A stretch of DNA of 64,000 bases from Desmodesmus armatus (taxonomy: Eukaryota; Chlorophyta; Chlorophyceae; Sphaeropleales; Scenedesmaceae). Below are positions 12,583-25,100 of this stretch, one piece after another (the stretch's first letter is position 1; each line of letters opens with the position of its first letter). The translations under genes were made by a program, and so were the position numbers. Location: contig VIIQ02000587.1 of assembly GCA_007449985.2 (NCBI GenBank), forward strand, positions 425,040 to 489,039, read 5' to 3'. The notes below the pieces were generated by a model that saw nothing but the letters and a program-made list of their open reading frames with translations, did not search any database and was not told the origin of the DNA.

Positions 12583-13167
12583 AGCGTAGCAGCAGAGTCA
12601 GCGGCATGGTGTGGCGCTTGCTTTGGCAAAGAAGCCGAACAAATCAGCAGCAGCATTCTTTGTGTTGTGGAGGGGCTGTTGTGCCTGCCAGTAGCGAGCC
12701 TTATGCAGCCTGCAGCACAGACTGTTGTCAGAAGCATGTGTACCTTTAGTACTACAGCAGTTGAAGGGCTGCAGCAGCACCGGTAGCCCTGCACAGTGTT
12801 GCAGTCAGCAGGCATGGTGATGGCTGTCGCAGTTGCCAGTGACATGACACCCATTTTGCCAGTGTTTGTGACACAGATCTTGTAACAAACTGTAGCCCTC
12901 GTGCATGCGACAGGCTCCACCACCGGCCACCACAGTCACACACACCAGTGACCCAGCGCGTTGGAGGTATAATACGTCCGTAACACATTGTGCTGTGGCA
13001 GTGCCTGCTGCCGCAACTGTCCTGCACAGGCCACATATGGGCACACAACTACCACTCATCAAATCAGGCATGGTCCTGAAAGCCACCATCCCAGTCTCCT
13101 GCAGCCACTGAACAAGGTCTACATGATCGTGGCAGGGGCACTGGGTGATGGAACTGGGCGGGGTGCA

Positions 13168-13337
13168 ACATCCAGCCCAGCAGAAGGGCAGCTACTGGCC
13201 AGACACCTTCATGTCACAGTGAGCCAAGAGTTGGGGGCCCCGAAGGTCGTCTAGCCGCATTTGCACCTGCATATGCATCACTAACCACTTCTTTTCGTTG
13301 GCAGACCCGACAGCTTCAGCCTCTGCGATCTTACTAC
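13168..13337 (+). mobile_element. Retroposon copy A (5'-truncated, 170 bp)
   Basis: Flanked by a perfect 16-bp duplication, AACTGGGCGGGGTGCA, at 13152-13167 and 13338-13353. The insert matches the 3' 170 bp of the longer copy at 31173-31640 with few differences. Its 5' edge shares TGCA with the target, as if joined by microhomology. Strand follows the 3' end common to all copies (CTCTGCGATCTTACTAC). Confidence 0.85.
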
Positions 13338-13717
13338 AACTGGGCGGGGTGCAGGACTCGCGGGTGCATCCAACTTGGATGCTGCTGCTAGAGCCGCTGG
13401 TGAGGTTGTGCTGGCTGAGCAGGGCCTGCCACGTACTGGCTGGGTGCGTTTGGGGGGCTGGGTCAGTACAGGCTGGGGTGGTGTACACCCCAACATGCTG
13501 ATGTGTTCAGGTGTTGCTTGCATTGCGCATGCTGGACAGCAGCTGCCGTCGCAGCTTGCATGTGCAAGGGTGCTGCCCTGCTTGGCAGGCAGGGTGCGCA
13601 ATATGCCAGGCTTGCCAGTTTGCGCATTGCGCGGAGCAACAAGCAATGTTGGCAGCAGTTGGCTGCTTCTGCTCGAATACTGTGATACAATCACTTGAAT
13701 GACAATGACGTGGCTGC

Positions 13718-13741
13718 TTCAGCCTCTGCGATCTTACTACA
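13718..13741 (+). mobile_element. Retroposon copy B (extreme 5' truncation, 24 bp)
   Basis: Only the terminal 24 bp of the family is present (TTCAGCCTCTGCGATCTTAC and four more bases), yet it is bracketed by a perfect 16-bp duplication, ACAATGACGTGGCTGC, at 13702-13717 and 13742-13757. The duplication shows it arose by insertion, not by deletion of a longer copy. Confidence 0.8.
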
Positions 13742-14091
13742 ACAATGACGTGGCTGCTGGAGGTGAGCTCAGCTGTGTCCGCGGGGAAGGCGCACAAGTG
13801 TGCTAAAATGATAGCGGTGCATTGGTTGCACGTCCCCCCCCTCGGAGGACCACAGCAATGCACCTGCGGCCTCACCTCCTGCTTTGTGTACATGAAAGTG
13901 AACGTGCCAACACAGTCGCTTGTTGCAACACTGCACTTGTCAAGGGTCAACGCTGGCCACACACGGCCATATCAAAGTCTGCTGCTGCTGGACAGCGGTC
14001 TGCAGGAGTGTCGCCCAGCTTGCCTGTCGTTTTATCAATCACGGCTTTTGTGATTCAGATAGCTGCGCCTTTCTTTGACAACGTTGGACGA

Positions 14092-14200
14092 GGGTTGGGG
14101 GGCCCCGAAGCTCGTCTAGCTTCAGCTGCACATGCATATGCATCACTATCCAATTGTTTCCGTTGACAGACACGGCAGCTTCAGCCTCTGCGATCTTACT
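14092..14200 (+). mobile_element. Retroposon copy C (5'-truncated, 109 bp)
   Basis: Bracketed by a perfect 14-bp duplication, ACAACGTTGGACGA, at 14078-14091 and 14201-14214. Starts at GGGTTGGGGGGCCCCGAAGC, an internal point of the longer copy at 31173-31640, and ends with the shared 3' terminus. Confidence 0.85.
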
Positions 14201-14419
14201 ACAACGTTGGACGACAGCCCGACGTTCGCGCCGACAGGGCGACCTTCGCCTCCGCACCACGAAGACCAAAGACTTGCATCATGAACCGAGCTTCGACTGA
14301 CCCGCGACGACCAGCAGTACAAATGCGACCACATTTCCGAGCATTTCATACACCCCGTGCTACCGCTCTTCCACAGCCAGCATTTACTTTTCCTTTGCTG
14401 CTTTGCACTCCAGTGCAGT

Positions 14420-17302
14420 ATGGTCGACGCCCCAGACTTCTCAGGGACAGAGTAGGTAACAGCCCAGGACCTTCTGGCCAGCAAGGGCATTGACGTTGCA
14501 CCAGGACAACCTCTCACGACCGGCATAGATCATGCGGACATGCTCCAGGTGCGTTGCCCTTTTGTCTCCCATGCCAAGGCATCCCGGCATCACTCTAGTT
14601 CAGCTGCACTTAAAATGCAGATGCACATGTCAGCTTGCCTTGGACGCTTGTGCTGCGGTGATTGCCATCCTGAAGGCAGCGCCGTGAATGTGTTTGTTGT
14701 GCTGCAGAGCAAGCTGGGCAACTGCTGGTTGATGGCAGGTGGGCTCACCATCACAGTGTTGGCATCTTCCGGCCCCGCATGATGTGCCACAACGCTATTG
14801 CAACTGCAATCAGCTTCAAGTAAGCTGCAGTACCGGACAGAGAATGTCGTGTTGCTAGCTTGCCGCAAGCTGGCCCTGCACCCCGCCAGTTGCACATGTG
14901 CAAAGTGAAAAACGGTGTACACAACTGGCAGACTTAGATGAGGAGCTTTTTGCATTTGCATGCGCTGCCACTGATGCCACTCCTAGTCACTCACGCCTAT
15001 GCCAGTGCCTGTGCTGCACTGCCAATGCACGCTGCCACCCAGCCCTCAGTGCTGTTGCAGAGTACACCCAGGGCAAGGACGACAATGCAGACATCGGGAA
15101 CCTCTTCATCACCAAGGAGTACTACCCAGGGGAGCCTGTGGAGGTCCAGCTGTTCCATGTGGACCTGAAGAATGCGGACAACAGCATCCTGGAGCCTATG
15201 GTGTTCTCTGTGGCTGACCAATTTCTCACGGATGGCGAAGGTGGCTTCACAGTGGACGTGCAAGGTAGGTTTGAGGCTAAGAGGCTGCTGCCGCAGCATG
15301 CAGTGCTTGGCTGGGCGCTGTGGAAGGTGGCATCCCCTGCTGACAGTGAGCGCTTCGTCAGACCTTCGACGTCAATTTGACCTTGCTCTCACGCGAGTCT
15401 GACGTTGACCCTGCGTTGCCCACTCCTTGTAAGTGCATGCCACATCAACATGTGCAAGACTTTGATCAAAGCTTGCTAGAGAGCGTGTACGTACGTTTTT
15501 TGACATGCTTTCAGTGCAGTTTTTGCAAGCTGTGGCTCCCAAGCTCACTCGACTGCGGCTGTGCTCCTGGCAGGTCCCGATGACCTGTGGGTGCTGTTCC
15601 TGGAGGCTGCCTTTGCCATGATGGCTGCTGGCCAGGATGCGATTGACACTGACTGCTACGCTGCTATCAATGGGGGCTTCCCTCACATCGGCATCATGGG
15701 CTTGGTTGGTGAGTTCCGATCTCAGCCGCGATAAGTGGCTGCGGGTCCGAACTTCAGGTTGTGACTGCCAGTGGCAGCAACAGTGTGGACTCTGGCTACA
15801 GGGCTGTGTTCCTGCTAATTGCCTGCCAGCACTTTTGGGGCGTTGCTGCAGCGCGCAACTACATCGTCGTGCAATGTTGCACACCATGTGCACTGCAGTG
15901 ATTGCGCTGCAAGGAGCGGCGCAACACTCTCTGTGTAACATGCGTGCCTGCATGTACACATCCTGGTTTGCAGGCACCAAGAACGTAGATGTGTTCACAG
16001 TTGACCCCGACTCAGGCACCACTGTTGTGCGCAACCTGGAGTCGGGCCAGGAGGCAGAGGCCAGCAAGGAGGAGGTGTGGGAGATGCTGCAAGCAGCTGA
16101 GCAGGCAGCAGAGCTGCTGGTCTGCGCTATCAATGATGCACACGGAGATGGAACTAGGAATGGGTACATGGGCCTTGTGGAGGGGCATGCCTATAGCATC
16201 AAGGAGGTGAGCCGGCCAGGCTGGCTTGAATGAGTGGCACTGGCCCACACGCAAGTTGATCAACTCACACTTTGCGTCGCAAGCCAAACGTCTCAGACGT
16301 CTCCTTGCGGCAAGGAACGCGCCTCCTATGATTGACACCTGACAAGCATTGTGCGCTCGGGGAACCCTTGAGTGTGTTGCTACACCACAGCCACCGTATG
16401 CAGTGCATACACGGGCCTACTAGGTGAGTAACACTGTGGCACACTGTTGGCAGGATGCCAACTCCATCCATCTCACTTACGTGAAACGCATGCCGGCACT
16501 TGCAGGTCTTCACCAACGATGATGGTGTCCAGGTGGTGAAAGTGCGCAACCCATGGGGCAAACACCCCACAGACAAAGAGATGGAGCTGACACAGCTGGC
16601 CCTGGTGTGCTATGGTGATGAGGACTGCACAAACGCTGGCATGTGTGACTTTGACTTTGACACATTCCTGGAGTGAGTGTCTGCAACCATGACTGCCAGT
16701 GCAGTGCGGCCCAGCTGCGCAAACCTGCTGTGGACTTCCACTAGGTTTTGTACTGCTCAGTTTATTGCTGCATCTAATGCATGCCTGGCCAACTTGGTTC
16801 AACTACAACTGTGAACCCTAGTCAGCAGACGTCAGCCAAGTACCCCCTTACACAGCTGAAACCATGTGCAGGTTCCACATGTACTACAGTGCACACACTG
16901 ATGCTGCTGTGCCTGCTGTTCACTGACTGCACATGCGCCTCTCCTTGCAGGCACCACCACCAGATCTGGGTGGTAAACCGTCACCGTGAGGGCAGCTGCC
17001 TGGACTACCTGGCTCAGGGGGTGGAGGGCTACAAGTCTGGGGCTGCTGGGGCCCCATGGGGTGAAGATGATGAGGCGCAGGAGGCATCTGAGGGGGAGGG
17101 AGGGGAGGAGACAGTGTATGAGGAGGAGGGAGAGGGTGGGGAGGATGAAGGAGAGCCAGCTGAGGAAGAGGAAGAGGTGGTGGAAGGGGAGGAGGAGGCA
17201 GAGGGTGTGGAGGAGGAGTGGGCTGGTGAGGAGGGTAGGGAGGAGGTGGTGGAGGGGGAGGAAGAGGAGGGAGTTGCGGATTGGGAGGAAGAGGAGGTGT
17301 AG
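14420..17302 (+). CDS. Calpain-family cysteine protease with acidic C-terminal tail (5' end uncertain)
   Basis: Calcium-dependent-type intracellular protease. Exons: 14420-14548 (or a later start), 14708-14738, 15043-15264, 15574-15708, 15974-16206, 16506-16672, 16951-17302, with consistent phases. All three catalytic residues are visible: Cys in LGNCWLMAA (on the 31-nt exon and its junction), His in GLVEGHAYSI (exon ending 16206), Asn in VRNPWG (exon from 16506). The C-terminus is a long Glu/Gly tail of about 80 residues ending EEEEV. I see no EF-hand (PEF) or C2L domain. The frame of the first exon carries a TAG at 14453-14455 between DFSGTE and VTAQDLLASK; either the true exon starts after it with an upstream exon not found, or this allele has a premature stop. 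Both calpain and ataxin-3 genes end in TAG, which argues against TAG being read as an amino acid. Confidence 0.75.
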
Positions 17303-18470
17303 TATGTTTGAGCAGGCTGTGAGGCGGGAGAGGGGAGGAAGAGGTGCTGATGCAGATTCTGGAGTAATCCTGGGAGTGTTCCTTATAGGAAGAGGAGGCT
17401 GGTGTGGCTTTGGCAGGGATGAGGGGCCATACGATTGGGAGGGTGGAGATGAGTGTTATGAGTAGTAAGCCCCCGGACTGGCTACATGTGTACAGTACTT
17501 TGCTCAAGTTGTTCAAAAATGGAACCTCCAAGTGCTAGTCCTTCCCAGTACGTGAATTGTTCTAGTCAGGTACTATTTGTGCCTCGCAAGTGCAACTGCA
17601 GCATGTGAGCTGTGTATGTCCATCTACACTTTTGTGGCGGCTGTTGTTGTCCCATCGCCGTTATGCTAGCGCTGTGCTGTGAGATTTCATGCCAACAGCC
17701 CAGCTGCCTTGTTGCTGTGCTGTGTGCGCTGGAAAGATTGTGCACCTGCTACGCAGCAGAGGGAGGTGCTTTCAGGAAGGATGTTGTTGTGTACCTGTAG
17801 CTGCCGATTGCCAATAGTTGCAACTATTACTATCTGGAATGTGGTGCTGCTCACAATGTGCTAACATCTTTGCATGGCCAACGCTGGGGTGTTCTGACTG
17901 CGTGCCTTCTGTCCTGGTAGCCTGTGCCAAGGGCCAGCGCCAGCCCCCTGCACACCAGCATGATCGACTGTTCAACTTCCAAAGGCGGCTGGCAGCTACG
18001 CTGGTTTGCATTGCTTTTTGATCTCTGGCTACATCTTGGAATGATCCGGGCAAGCAAGGGTTGTCTGTACAAGCAGGGTGCCACCACACATCTGGCCAAT
18101 GTGTGATGCTTGCCATGCTATTGTGTAGCTGTACAGCACCAAAATGCTGCCGATGTGTTGACTGTTTGGGAGACGCAGGGCACCCCCTGCAATTCCATAT
18201 GCCACAATAGATGCAGACATTTGGTGCATGGTGAGTGGTGTCCATGCTCACTAGCAGCAAGCAGCAACCATAGCCAAAGCTCAATCAACCTAATTTTCTG
18301 GCGGCAGCTCCTGTTTTGCTTCAAACACTTTGAAGTTCCCAGAGCAAAGCTTGCGAAAGCAAAGACAGCCGCAGCCCGACTGTGAAGTTTACAAACCCTC
18401 AACCAAAGCATACACCCGCGCATGTGACAGAACTCTGAGCTGACACCCACAGCTGCCAACAAATGCACAG
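17303..18470. other. Convergent intergenic region
   Basis: About 1.2 kb between the 3' ends of the calpain gene (rightward) and the helical-repeat gene (leftward). Short open frames on both strands look like chance. No repeat or RNA gene seen. Confidence 0.5.
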
Positions 18471-20093
18471 TCACGGCTGTGGCTGCACTGGCCATGCTGG
18501 GTCGTAGGGTATGAGGTTCTTGCCCTTCTGGAAGCTGAGCACCATCTCAGGATTTGTCCGCAGCGTGTGCGCAATGTCCATCTTGGGCATGAGCCGCTTG
18601 GCATCCTGCGGCAGCACAGGCAGACGTGCAGCATAGATGTTGCTGACTCAGCTGACAAAAGATAGGGCATAAAAAAATCACTGAACACAACAGCTTGCAT
18701 ATCTGCACAGTGTTCGGCCCTGCTGGCACTGCCCCTGTGACAGCTGTGTCTGCCGTCAGGTTACAGCCAACGCTACTCGGCGGGCGTTCTAATTGTGCTG
18801 ATTTCCTCTAACCACGTGACCCCACGGAAGAGGGAACCCAACTGCAGCCCACACCAAGGCTGTTGCTATACCAGCAAAAGGCATATACGGCAACTGAAGT
18901 GCATGTTGTTGCTTGAGCATTACCTGCAATGCCAGCTCAAAGTCATCAATGTCCAGCACCTGTGGGTAGTACTCCACAAACTTGTCCACTGTGATGTTGG
19001 GCAGCAGCACCTTGAGCTTGTCTGCTGCTGCCTGCACCCCATCCAGATCATCATCCAGCAGCAATGACAGGCGGTTGCCAACCAGCGCACTGGCATTGGC
19101 CTGCAGCGCACAAGCATAAACGAGCAGTTGTCAACCACGCTCGCCACAACAGCCATGATGACTAAGATGCCAATTACACCATCATGCTGCAGGGTAGAAG
19201 GCTGCAGCTGACGGATGCAGTTGCAAGTGCTGCCAGCACAATAGCCTGGGAGAGAACCTGACGGCAACCCTAACCCCGCACTGCACAGAACCCTGCTGAA
19301 CCATGCACCCACCTTGGGGAAGATATCTCGTAGCCGCAATAGCCGTGCTGCGATCAAGCTGACATTGGTCGCCAATGCTGCCACACGTTTCGGGTCTGCC
19401 TTGACGAGCCTGCCAGCAAGGTCTGTGCAAGCACCAGTGACAGCAAGGCACAACGAGGGTCCAGGACAGCTCAACAGCAGTGCTTAGAAGGCTGCTGCAG
19501 TGGGTCTACTAGGGGCTGCGCTGCGATGCCACAGTAATCTGTGACTCCCCAGTGGCGGCTGACGTGTGAGGCCTGACTGAGGTTTCACCAGCACCTCCGT
19601 GCACCCACAAGGGTGATGTATCAATCAGCATGTACAGCAAGCTGCCCCAATAGTACCTGGTAAAAGGTTGAACACCTGCTGCAGGCGCTCTTCCAGCTCC
19701 TCCTCACTGATGTGCAGCTCCTGACTGGCTATCCTCTGCAACAGCGCCCGCAGCAACAGTACAGGCTTCTCAGGCAAACAATGAGCACCGCAAATGCCAA
19801 CCTCTGCACCAGCTGGTTACTTGTGCAGTGTCAGTGGCCTGCAGCTGTGACTGCCTTGAGGCAGGGACGTGGTTGGCAGAACCCTTACAACTGGCAGGCT
19901 TGCACGTCATTCTGGTGCACACTGCTGTGCTGATACCTGCTGCTGTTCTGGACACCCTGCTGTCCTGTCTGCGCACCTTTATCAAGCGCAGTTTCAGGTC
20001 ATCGTTCCACATCATGTTCCTTTCATTGATCTGCCAGCCCACGCTCCAGGGAGCTGCAACACTGTCAGCTGTGCTGCTGGCAGCTGCTTCCAT
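18471..20093 (-). CDS. Helical-repeat protein of unknown function (mTERF-like pattern)
   Basis: Exons on the minus strand: 20093-19977, 19735-19657, 19422-19313, 19100-18924, 18605-18471; phases agree and give 205 residues from the ATG at 20093. The frame is open further upstream (towards 20250 or beyond), so the N-terminus may be longer. The protein is built of repeated short helical units with the rhythm L..i...P.....l: LLPNITVDKFVEYYPQVLDI, LRDIFPKANASALVGNRLSL, and MDIAHTLRTNPEMVLSF. Such units resemble those of mTERF and related organellar helical-repeat families of plants and algae, many of which bind nucleic acids, but I cannot place it in a named family. It ends with YDPAWPVQPQP. Function not assigned. 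Confidence 0.7.
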
Positions 20094-20651
20094 GTCAACA
20101 TCGCCATGGTCAGGTACAAAGATGTGCTCCAGTGTTGCCTTCTGCGTCCTGCCATCCCCAGAATTGTATGGGTATGCTGGGGTGGTGCCTGCTGCCTTGG
20201 TGCTGACCTGTCTGTGTTGGTAAGACTGATGCAGTCTGGCACTGATTAGGTACTGATGGCACCTGCAGCAGGCTTGGCTGGCTAGCTGAGGTGCGCTGCT
20301 GGCTCTGACGCCCCTGCACAGTGCGGCGAAGTATGTCAGGTGTGTTGCAAGGTGGTTCTGGCTGAATCATCAGTGCACTGCTTCATGGTGAGCTTCTGAT
20401 ACCCACCCTCCGAAACTCCTGTGCAACAATTGGGACATAGCACAGCAATCAGTGAGCTGGGTGAGTGATGTAGTGACCTTGTGACCTTGTGACAGCTAGC
20501 CACGATGAATGCAGTAATAACGTGCCGTTTAGAGTACTGTTGGGCGCTTGTGCGCTTCGGACAGCGCTTGTGCTCAGAGTGACAGGGCATTGTGCTGTAC
20601 CCTGCTTGTTAAGTGAAGCAGCTACACCGGCGCAGTCAGGCGCTTCAAAAC

Positions 20652-21473
20652 ATGCTGTGCAACCACTACTCGAACTTGCGTGTCCGAAGGCCGAACCGAA
20701 CGCCCAGGGCCCGGGGGTCATTAGTCATCAGATCACAGGCTGGAAGCAGGGTGATGTCTGGCCATCACTCACTGTGGCTCAAGCCCCCTGATGGACCCAC
20801 GTACTCCAAGCTAGCTCAGGAGGTTGCAGCCCAAGCCAAGGAGTTTGGTGGCCCCTTGTTTGAGCCCCACGTAACTCTGCTGGGGGGCATTGATGGCGAT
20901 GAGGACACAGTGCTGGAAAAGGCTCGCAGTCTGGCCGGACAGCTGAAGGTGAGACGCTGGACCTTTGGTTCTGTTGGATGGGGCATACTGTCAGCAGCTT
21001 CTTGGTCCCTTTTCGTTCCTGGCATCCCCCTATCGTCACTGGGGTGAGGGCGTCTGATAGCACAGCTGCTGATGGCTGCACTTTCTGTCAACCGCTGCTT
21101 CACTGCCCTGCAGAAGTTCAGGCTCAACTTCCTCGACGTGTCCCATGGCAGCACCTTCCACCGATGTGTTTACATTCTGGTGGCAAAGGACGCAGCAATC
21201 ATGGAGGCAGGACACTTAGCACGGCAAGAGTATGGCATGGCAGGCGACTACATGCCACACGTCTCCCTGCTGTATGCAGACCTTGCACCAGAGCTGGTGC
21301 AGCAGTCCCAGCAGGCAGCAGTGCAGCGGCTGTATGGTGAGGGCAGTGATTACAGCACACTGCTGACAGACACAGGCTACACAGCAGACGCCATCACGGT
21401 CTGGTACACCCCAGCTGAGGACAAGTCGCTAGCCAGCTGGAAGCAGGTCGCTGAAGTTCAGCTGCAGGATTGA
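20652..21473 (+). CDS. Cyclic phosphodiesterase (2H phosphoesterase superfamily)
   Basis: Plant-type CPDase, which opens cyclic nucleotide phosphates such as ADP-ribose 1'',2''-cyclic phosphate produced after tRNA splicing. Two exons, 20652-20948 and 21114-21473, give 218 residues. Both signature tetrapeptides of the 2H fold are present: HVTL in exon 1 (FEPHVTLLGG) and HVSL in exon 2 (YMPHVSLLYADL). The ATG at 20652 is the first in frame; it adds about 34 residues rich in Arg/Ser before MSGHHSLWLKPP, where similarity to the family begins, and may be an organelle-targeting peptide. The in-frame ATG at 20754 is the alternative start. The gene is transcribed away from the leftward helical-repeat gene and is followed about 700 bp later by IFT121 on the same strand. 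Confidence 0.85.
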
Positions 21474-22162
21474 GGTGTTGTATGTTGCTTGTGGCTGCGC
21501 CATTGGTGCTGCATCGGTGTGTGCCCCCAGCGGGGCCTTGCCAGCATGTACATGTGCTGGCCAGTGTGTGGTACATGGTGTGCCACGAAGGCTGCGGTGT
21601 CAGCCTTTCTTCTGCTGTAGCCCATGTTCTTGGAAGGGGTAGTAAGGGTAGCCCTGACTCCTCCTGATTCTTAGGCTTCTGCCCCAACCCATTGCTGGTC
21701 TGTCATCCATGAACATGAACCTGTGTACATGCTTACAGGGTTACGGCTGTACGCAGTTGGCATGCTCTATTTGCGTCTTGTTGGCTTTTGTTTTGACTTG
21801 TGTGCGATGCTGCACTGACAGCTGTCCCTTCTGAGTTCACCTGAAGCTCGGCGGGACTCGAAGCTAAGACTGCTCGAAGAACGACGTCGGCAGGGCTTGA
21901 TTGCTGCTGATCACACGCTTGTATCGAAGGGTTGACGCTTCCTGTCTGCCCGTGCAAATCTTCTCAAGGTTGGCAACAGCAGATTGAACAGGCTGACAGC
22001 TGCTGTTGCTCTGCTGCTCGTGCACCGAGTTGTCAGCCGGGGTGATCAGGCCTCAGAGCATCCTATTGGTGCAGTTAGTGCTGCATACAGCTGGTTATGG
22101 CGTGCTGTACCACCAGCATGCAGCACAGGTTGCCCTGACAGCGCATCAAGGGCAACAGCAAC
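21474..22162. other. Spacer upstream of IFT121
   Basis: About 690 bp: 3' UTR of the cyclic phosphodiesterase gene and promoter/5' UTR of IFT121. No specific motif recognised. Confidence 0.5.
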
Positions 22163-25100
22163 ATGTTTGCATACCTCAGGTGAGGGCAGCCCCAGACACG
22201 TGTGACCCCTTCTTGAGCTGACTTCCCTCCTGCTTCACAGCTGTGCCTCAACGATGTTTGCTGCTGTGGTGCTTGCAGCAAGAAGATCGCCATCCCAGGA
22301 GGGGTGCCACTGCGCTGCATAGCATGGTGTGCTGAGTCGGGATGGATAGCATGCGGAGGCGACAACGCCTTGCTGAAGGTAAGCTGTCTTTGCATAACAC
22401 TGATGACTGCCTAGGGCGCTCCTAGACTGTGTTATTTGCTTGAGACGTGCTCAAGGTCATGGTGCGTTTGGCTGCTGCTGTCTGGTGTGTGCAGGTGTTC
22501 CGTCTGGATGGGGCGACAGCAAGCAAGGATGCAGCAGCAGCAGCATCTGGCTCAGGAGCAGCTGTGGCCGCTCAGCCTACCAAGACTTCGTCACATAACC
22601 AGACGCTGGAGGGCCACAGCGGAGCAGTTGTGTGTGCCACGTGGAATCACGCACACAACAAGCTGACCACCAGTGATGAGGCAGGGCTGATCATTGTCTG
22701 GACCCTCTGCAATGATACCTGGTATGAGGAGATGATCAACAACAGGTGGGCAGCAGCAGTGCTGACAGTGTGATGCCAAGTTCCAACACTGCACAGCCAG
22801 GCATGATCGCTGCCCTTCTCACGCAAGCCTGGCAGCAGCAATCGTGCCCCCCCCCAGCACAGACTGATCTTATTTGGTTTGTGTTGCTAAACCAGAAGCT
22901 GCAGGATAGCTAAGCAGTGCAGCCCTCGGCGGTGTCCTGCTTGGTGGCTGCAGGAACAAAGGTGTGGTCAAGGACATGTGTTGGACAGCCAGTGGGGACA
23001 AGATCTGCATAGCGTATGATGATGGTGCAGTGATTGTGGGCAGCGTTGACGGCAACAGGCTCTGGGGCAAAGACCTGAACCTGCAGCTGTCCAAGCTACA
23101 GTGGTCGCCTGACGGCGCCTACATTGTGTTTGCGACCGCATTTGGGGACTGCCACACATATGACAGCAGCGGCAATGCGGTGGCAAAGGTGCAGCTGTTC
23201 TGCAACGATGGATACAACGGTGAGCAGGACGAGTTGACAGTGCAGCCTGCGCATGCTCACCTGGCGCAATTGGGCTGGCACTTGGTGCGCAAGCAGTTGC
23301 TGCTGCATCAACGACACCAAGGCCTGCGCGGTGGCTGACTGCACTGTGCATGACCCTCTGGTTGAGCAGCAGCTACATGCATGGCTGTGATGCAGGCTAA
23401 CTGCAGATCAGTCATGCAATTGTGCAGCTGCTACTGCTGCAATGCGTCCAGCTGCTACTGAGACTGCGTGGGTGTTTGGCGTGTGCGGGTATGCGCTGCA
23501 GGACATTGCCATGTTGTGGGCATCGAGTGGTACGACGGCAGCTGTGGCTTCGCTGAGCCCAACTGTCCGGTGCTGGCCATCTGCCTGGACAACGGCCGCA
23601 TGCAGCTCATGAGGCATGACATGGACGATGATGCCGTGTGCGTCGACACCGGCATACGCCCCAACAGCATCAAGTGGAACCACAACGGCTCGGTGAGTGC
23701 TGGCTTGTTGCAGCTGAGTGCCAGGACTGCCATCGCCCTGCTGTATCTTGCCCAGTTTCTGACTTTCAAGTAAGCAGCAGCATTGATGCCGAGCGTGCTT
23801 GCGGTGTTGCCCTCCGTGCAGGCCGCTATGTGTGCCCACGTTCACACCAGCATCCACCAGAGTCACCCGGTGGGCCCACTGCTGGCTGCCTGTCGTGTTC
23901 CTGTGACCGCAGATTCTGGCAGTGTCAGGCAGGCAGGCAGCTCCAGACGGACGTGAGCTGTGGCTAGTGCAGTTCTACAACCAGGCGGGCGAGCACCTGC
24001 GCACCATGCGGGTACCCGGCAGCGGCATCAGCGGAGTGGCCTGGGAGGGCAACGGCCTGCGGCTGGCCCTGTCGGTGGACAGCCACATCTTCTTCACCAG
24101 CGTGCGCCAGCCGCCACTGTGGGGCTTCTTTGCAGGCACGGTGGTGTATGCGTTCAGCAAGGCGGACAGGCCTGAGCACTGCGTAATGTTTTGGGGCACG
24201 CATGGCAACGAGCGCAACATCAAGTATGTGAAGCGGGTCAACCATATCTGCGCGGCCGGGGAGTTTTGCCTTCTGGTGACAAAGGTACGCTTCCTCCTGG
24301 CACAGAAATTCACAGCCGCGCATACTGTAAAGCTGTGAGTGAGGCTGATTGGCTGATGGTGTTGCAGTACATGGTCTGGCGCAGTGAGTTCACGGACTGT
24401 GTCTTTCCCTGGATGCATAATGCACCCCCCTGGGGACACGCCACGCTCATTATGCCCGCTTCACGTTGACGCATCACACTGCCCTTTCAACTTGAATTTG
24501 TGGCAGGGTGAGGGCCAAGGCGAGCACATCCTGATCTTGTGCAACGCCATCGGCAGCCCTGTGGACAGCAAGGTCATTGAGCTGGAGCCAAAGTTTGTCG
24601 GTCTCACAGGTCAGCAGGCACACCCGCAGCAGATGCTTTGTTGCCCTCTGGCTACCCTGTTGCCTCTGCACATAGTGATACTACCGTGCAGGTTGCAACG
24701 GCCATGCTGCTGGTGTGACTTGGCAGGCTCTGTGCTTGCGCCAGGCAACATGCACATGTTGAGCGGCATTGAGGCTGAAGCACTGTTGGGACTCAAACTC
24801 TTATTGCTGCCCTCTGTACCTTGCGTGCACACCGCCCTGCCCACAGACTGCTGTGCAGTTGCTGCCTCGGAAGACGCGGTGTTTGTGTGGCAGTTCAGGA
24901 ACAGCTTCACGCGGCAGCTCGCCAGCGAACCAGCAGCTGGTGTCTCAGCCACCACCAGTGCCCCTGCAGTCAGTGCGGGCAGTGCAGCAGCTGGCAAGCT
25001 GCAGCGAGATGGGCGGGAGCGCATGCTGCACATTGACACTCCAGCAGCTGCCCAGGTAAGCTGGGGCGTGTGGTCAGCACAGGGATACTTTGCATCATGG

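Larger units (their letters stand above)
12583..14419. other. Intergenic region holding three retroposon insertions
   Basis: No gene recognised between the small membrane-protein gene and the calpain gene. The stretch contains three copies of one retroposon family (13168-13337, 13718-13741, 14092-14200), each with its own target-site duplication. The 5' end of the calpain gene (upstream exons and promoter) probably lies in the last few hundred bases. Confidence 0.6.

Noticed and set aside
14453..14455. TAG as a reassigned sense codon
   Set aside because: Calpain and ataxin-3 genes both end at TAG exactly where their families end, and other genes end at TGA, so a standard code fits better.
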